A stretch of DNA of 64,000 nucleotides from Caulifigura coniformis (lineage in GTDB: Bacteria; Planctomycetota; Planctomycetia; Planctomycetales; Planctomycetaceae). A program made the position numbers and the translations under genes. Below are positions 62,255 through 64,000 of the stretch, piece by piece. Under the pieces are notes generated by a model, which saw only the letters and a list, made by a program, of their open reading frames with translations, was not told the origin of the DNA and made no database searches. The number at the start of each line of letters is the position of its first letter. The first letter of the stretch is position 1. Location: contig NZ_CP036271.1 in assembly GCF_007745175.1 (NCBI RefSeq), positions 5,840,314-5,904,313 on the forward strand, given 5' to 3'.

Positions 62255-64000
62255 ATGGGGCGACGTTCGTTCTCAAACGCGTTATGGGTCTGCGCCGTCA
62301 GTCTCGCCTGCGGATTCTTGCCTGCGGCGGAGACGGCCACGCCGGTGGCTCCGGGGCCAAGCGCCGTGGGGGTGCGGCAGGAACGCGTCGCCGCGATGAT
62401 GCAGGAACTCGACCAGCGTTTCCTGGCGCTGGCGAAGGCTCTCGAGAAAACCGAGCCGGAACGCGCGGAGCGGCTGCTGAAGGCGTTCGAAGAATCGAAG
62501 TCGACCCTGATTGAACCGCGGATGCGGCAGATCGTGGCACTGCTCGACGGGGCACAACTCGAGAACGCCGGACACGAAGAGGCGAAGATCCTGGAGGACG
62601 TCCGACGTCTCATCTCGATCCTGCTGAAAGAGGCGGATGAGCGGGAGAAGGATCGCGAAGAGATCGAGCGGCTCAAGAAGTGGCACCAGCAGATCACCAT
62701 GATGGTGCGCGATGAACAGGCTCAGAAGGCCGAGAGTCGCAAGCTCGACCAGACCAAGGACGCCCTCGACACACTCGCGAAGCAGATCGCCGCCGTTGAG
62801 GAATTGCTGAAGCGGGAGAAGGAGCTTCTCCGGCAGACGGTCGTCACGGCTGCCGAGGGAGTGACCGGGCTGACGCAACTGGCCGCAAACCAGGAGCGCA
62901 TCCGCCGCGATACGGAGTTTGTGAACTCGGAGATTTCGAAAGCGCGGCAGGCGGCCGAATCGGGAACGGCATCCGCCAAACCGGCTCCCGCTGCGGACCT
63001 CCCACCGGGGCCGGGGCAGAAGCCGTTGGCAGAGGCGGCGAAGCAGCAGAAGTCGGCCGAGGAACATCTCGCCGCGACGCAGGCGAAATCGGCCCGGACC
63101 GCTGAGGAGCAGGCTGTCAAAGAACTCGAGAAAGCTCTCGATGAGTTGAAGAAGGAAGAAGAGCGTCTGAAGTCGCCTCCGCCGGATGCGCTGGACAAGC
63201 TGGCCGAGAAGCAGGAAGCACTCGCGAAGAAAACGGAGTCGCTCAACGACCAGATTGCCAAGGCCGCGCAGGCCGGGAAGCCGGGCGAAGGGGCATGCTC
63301 AGCCTGTTCCAAGTGCCTTGGGGGGGCGTGCGAGTCGATGGCCTCCGCGGCCAGTTCACTGAAGAAGAAGTCGCCGGGGGCGGCGGCCGCCGAACAGAAG
63401 AAGGCGGAAGATCAGCTGAACGAGGCGAAGAAGGAAGTCGAGAAACGCCTTGCCGAACTGGGAGAAAAGCCGGAAGACGAAGCGCTCGAACGCCTGGAGA
63501 CGATCTTCACCGAGATGCTGGCTCGCCAGCAGCCGGTCACGACACAGACTTCCGAGTTCCACCAGGAGCGGCAGGGTGCACAGGGAGAGCTGCGGCGGGC
63601 AGAACGGATCACGATCCGCAGGCTCAGTCAGGAGGAATCGGAACTGGCCGAGATGGCGGGTAAGGCCCTGAAGCTCATCGAAGAGGACGGGACCACGATT
63701 TCGTTTCCGGTGATCGTCTCGGACATGCAGGAAAGCCTGATGCAGATTTCGAACCGGATCGAGAAGCAGGAGACCGGCGAGACGACGCAGACGATGCAGA
63801 AAGAAGTGGAGAAGACGCTGGAGGAATTGATCGAAGCGCTGAAGGTCGCCCGGAAGGGGGGAGGAGGCGGAGGCAAAGGCGGGGGTAACTGCAAGCCGTG
63901 CCTGCTTCCCAATACGGCCGAACTGAAACTGCTTCGTCAGCTGCAGCTGCGCATCAACCGACGCACAGTCGACTTCCAGAATGCCCGGCCCCAGGGGGAC
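62255..64000 (+). CDS. secreted coiled-coil protein with Cys cluster, 3' end beyond window
   Basis: 582 codons are visible from the ATG at 62255 (AGGAG 7 bases upstream) to the window edge with no stop. A signal peptide (about 1-26, ending AAE) is followed by almost continuous coiled coil (about 40-300). Then comes a Cys cluster CSACSKCLGGAC (about 346-357), more coil (about 370-530), and a Gly/Lys-rich stretch with NCKPCLLP (about 545-556). The Cys residues suggest metal binding or disulfide cross-linking. It sits 120 bases after the DUF4175-like gene and is likely part of the same operon. I recognise no named family. Confidence 0.8.
   Translation, partial: MGRRSFSNALWVCAVSLACGFLPAAETATPVAPGPSAVGVRQERVAAMMQELDQRFLALAKALEKTEPERAERLLKAFEESKSTLIEPRMRQIVALLDGAQLENAGHEEAKILEDVRRLISILLKEADEREKDREEIERLKKWHQQITMMVRDEQAQKAESRKLDQTKDALDTLAKQIAAVEELLKREKELLRQTVVTAAEGVTGLTQLAANQERIRRDTEFVNSEISKARQAAESGTASAKPAPAADLPPGPGQKPLAEAAKQQKSAEEHLAATQAKSARTAEEQAVKELEKALDELKKEEERLKSPPPDALDKLAEKQEALAKKTESLNDQIAKAAQAGKPGEGACSACSKCLGGACESMASAASSLKKKSPGAAAAEQKKAEDQLNEAKKEVEKRLAELGEKPEDEALERLETIFTEMLARQQPVTTQTSEFHQERQGAQGELRRAERITIRRLSQEESELAEMAGKALKLIEEDGTTISFPVIVSDMQESLMQISNRIEKQETGETTQTMQKEVEKTLEELIEALKVARKGGGGGGKGGGNCKPCLLPNTAELKLLRQLQLRINRRTVDFQNARPQGD

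Overview
The window is high-GC bacterial DNA and almost certainly comes from a planctomycete of the order Planctomycetales; I cannot fix the genus. The evidence is a set of families that are expanded or restricted there: two DUF1559 pilin-like proteins, a DUF1552 protein paired with a DUF1587/1592/1588/1585 cytochrome, a DUF1080 protein with two domains, a PVC-type haem-binding dehydrogenase, a HYExAFE protein, and a MoxR/DUF58/VWA operon with beta-propeller proteins in it. I saw no tRNA, rRNA or CRISPR array.

Layout. 1-5 kb (mostly minus strand): the edge of a membrane protein, a secreted bacterioferritin-comigratory-type peroxiredoxin, a VOC protein, a HEAT-like secreted protein, cysS, and a small membrane protein. 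5-12.5 kb: a DUF1080 protein (plus) and a strongly acidic protein (minus) converge on a double hairpin. They are followed by an M16 zinc peptidase, a HYExAFE protein that seems to start at ATC, a small membrane protein and a ketoacyl synthase. 12.8-16.7 kb (minus): the DUF1592-type cytochrome and DUF1552 pair.

17-23 kb (plus): a duplicated module of DUF1559 pilin-like protein, small lipoprotein and secreted endonuclease/phosphatase. In the first copy the nuclease survives only as a fragment of about 38 codons. A third nuclease copy follows. 23.2-24.6 kb: an IS630-family element, flanked by TA, sits inside a small membrane-protein gene; removing the element and one TA restores the reading frame. 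24.7-30 kb (minus): a Gfo/Idh/MocA oxidoreductase and an unrecognised three-gene membrane operon. 30-40.5 kb: pgpA with an FHA-GAF-SpoIIE phosphatase, the PVC-type dehydrogenase (plus), a long divergent ileS and a FabZ-like dehydratase. 40.6-47.7 kb: a MoaB/Mog protein, cutA, an orphan coiled-coil membrane protein, an NfeD/ClpP-like protease, a His-rich lipoprotein and an LRR lipoprotein.

47.8-64 kb (plus): a Tat-exported terpene-cyclase-fold protein, then a compact operon: MoxR ATPase, DUF58, BatA-like VWA protein, a PQQ-like propeller protein, a HEAT/propeller protein, a second VWA membrane protein, a DUF4175-like membrane coiled-coil protein, and a secreted coiled-coil protein with a Cys cluster that runs off the right edge. 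The likely logic is a MoxR chaperone acting on VWA-containing envelope proteins, here joined by periplasmic scaffold proteins. What the complex does is unknown.

Four intergenic segments (near 10.1, 12.5, 36.0 and 39.8 kb) share inverted ends of the CACCACRGAGRCRCAGAG type. Two of them are clear copies of one element of about 300 bp.
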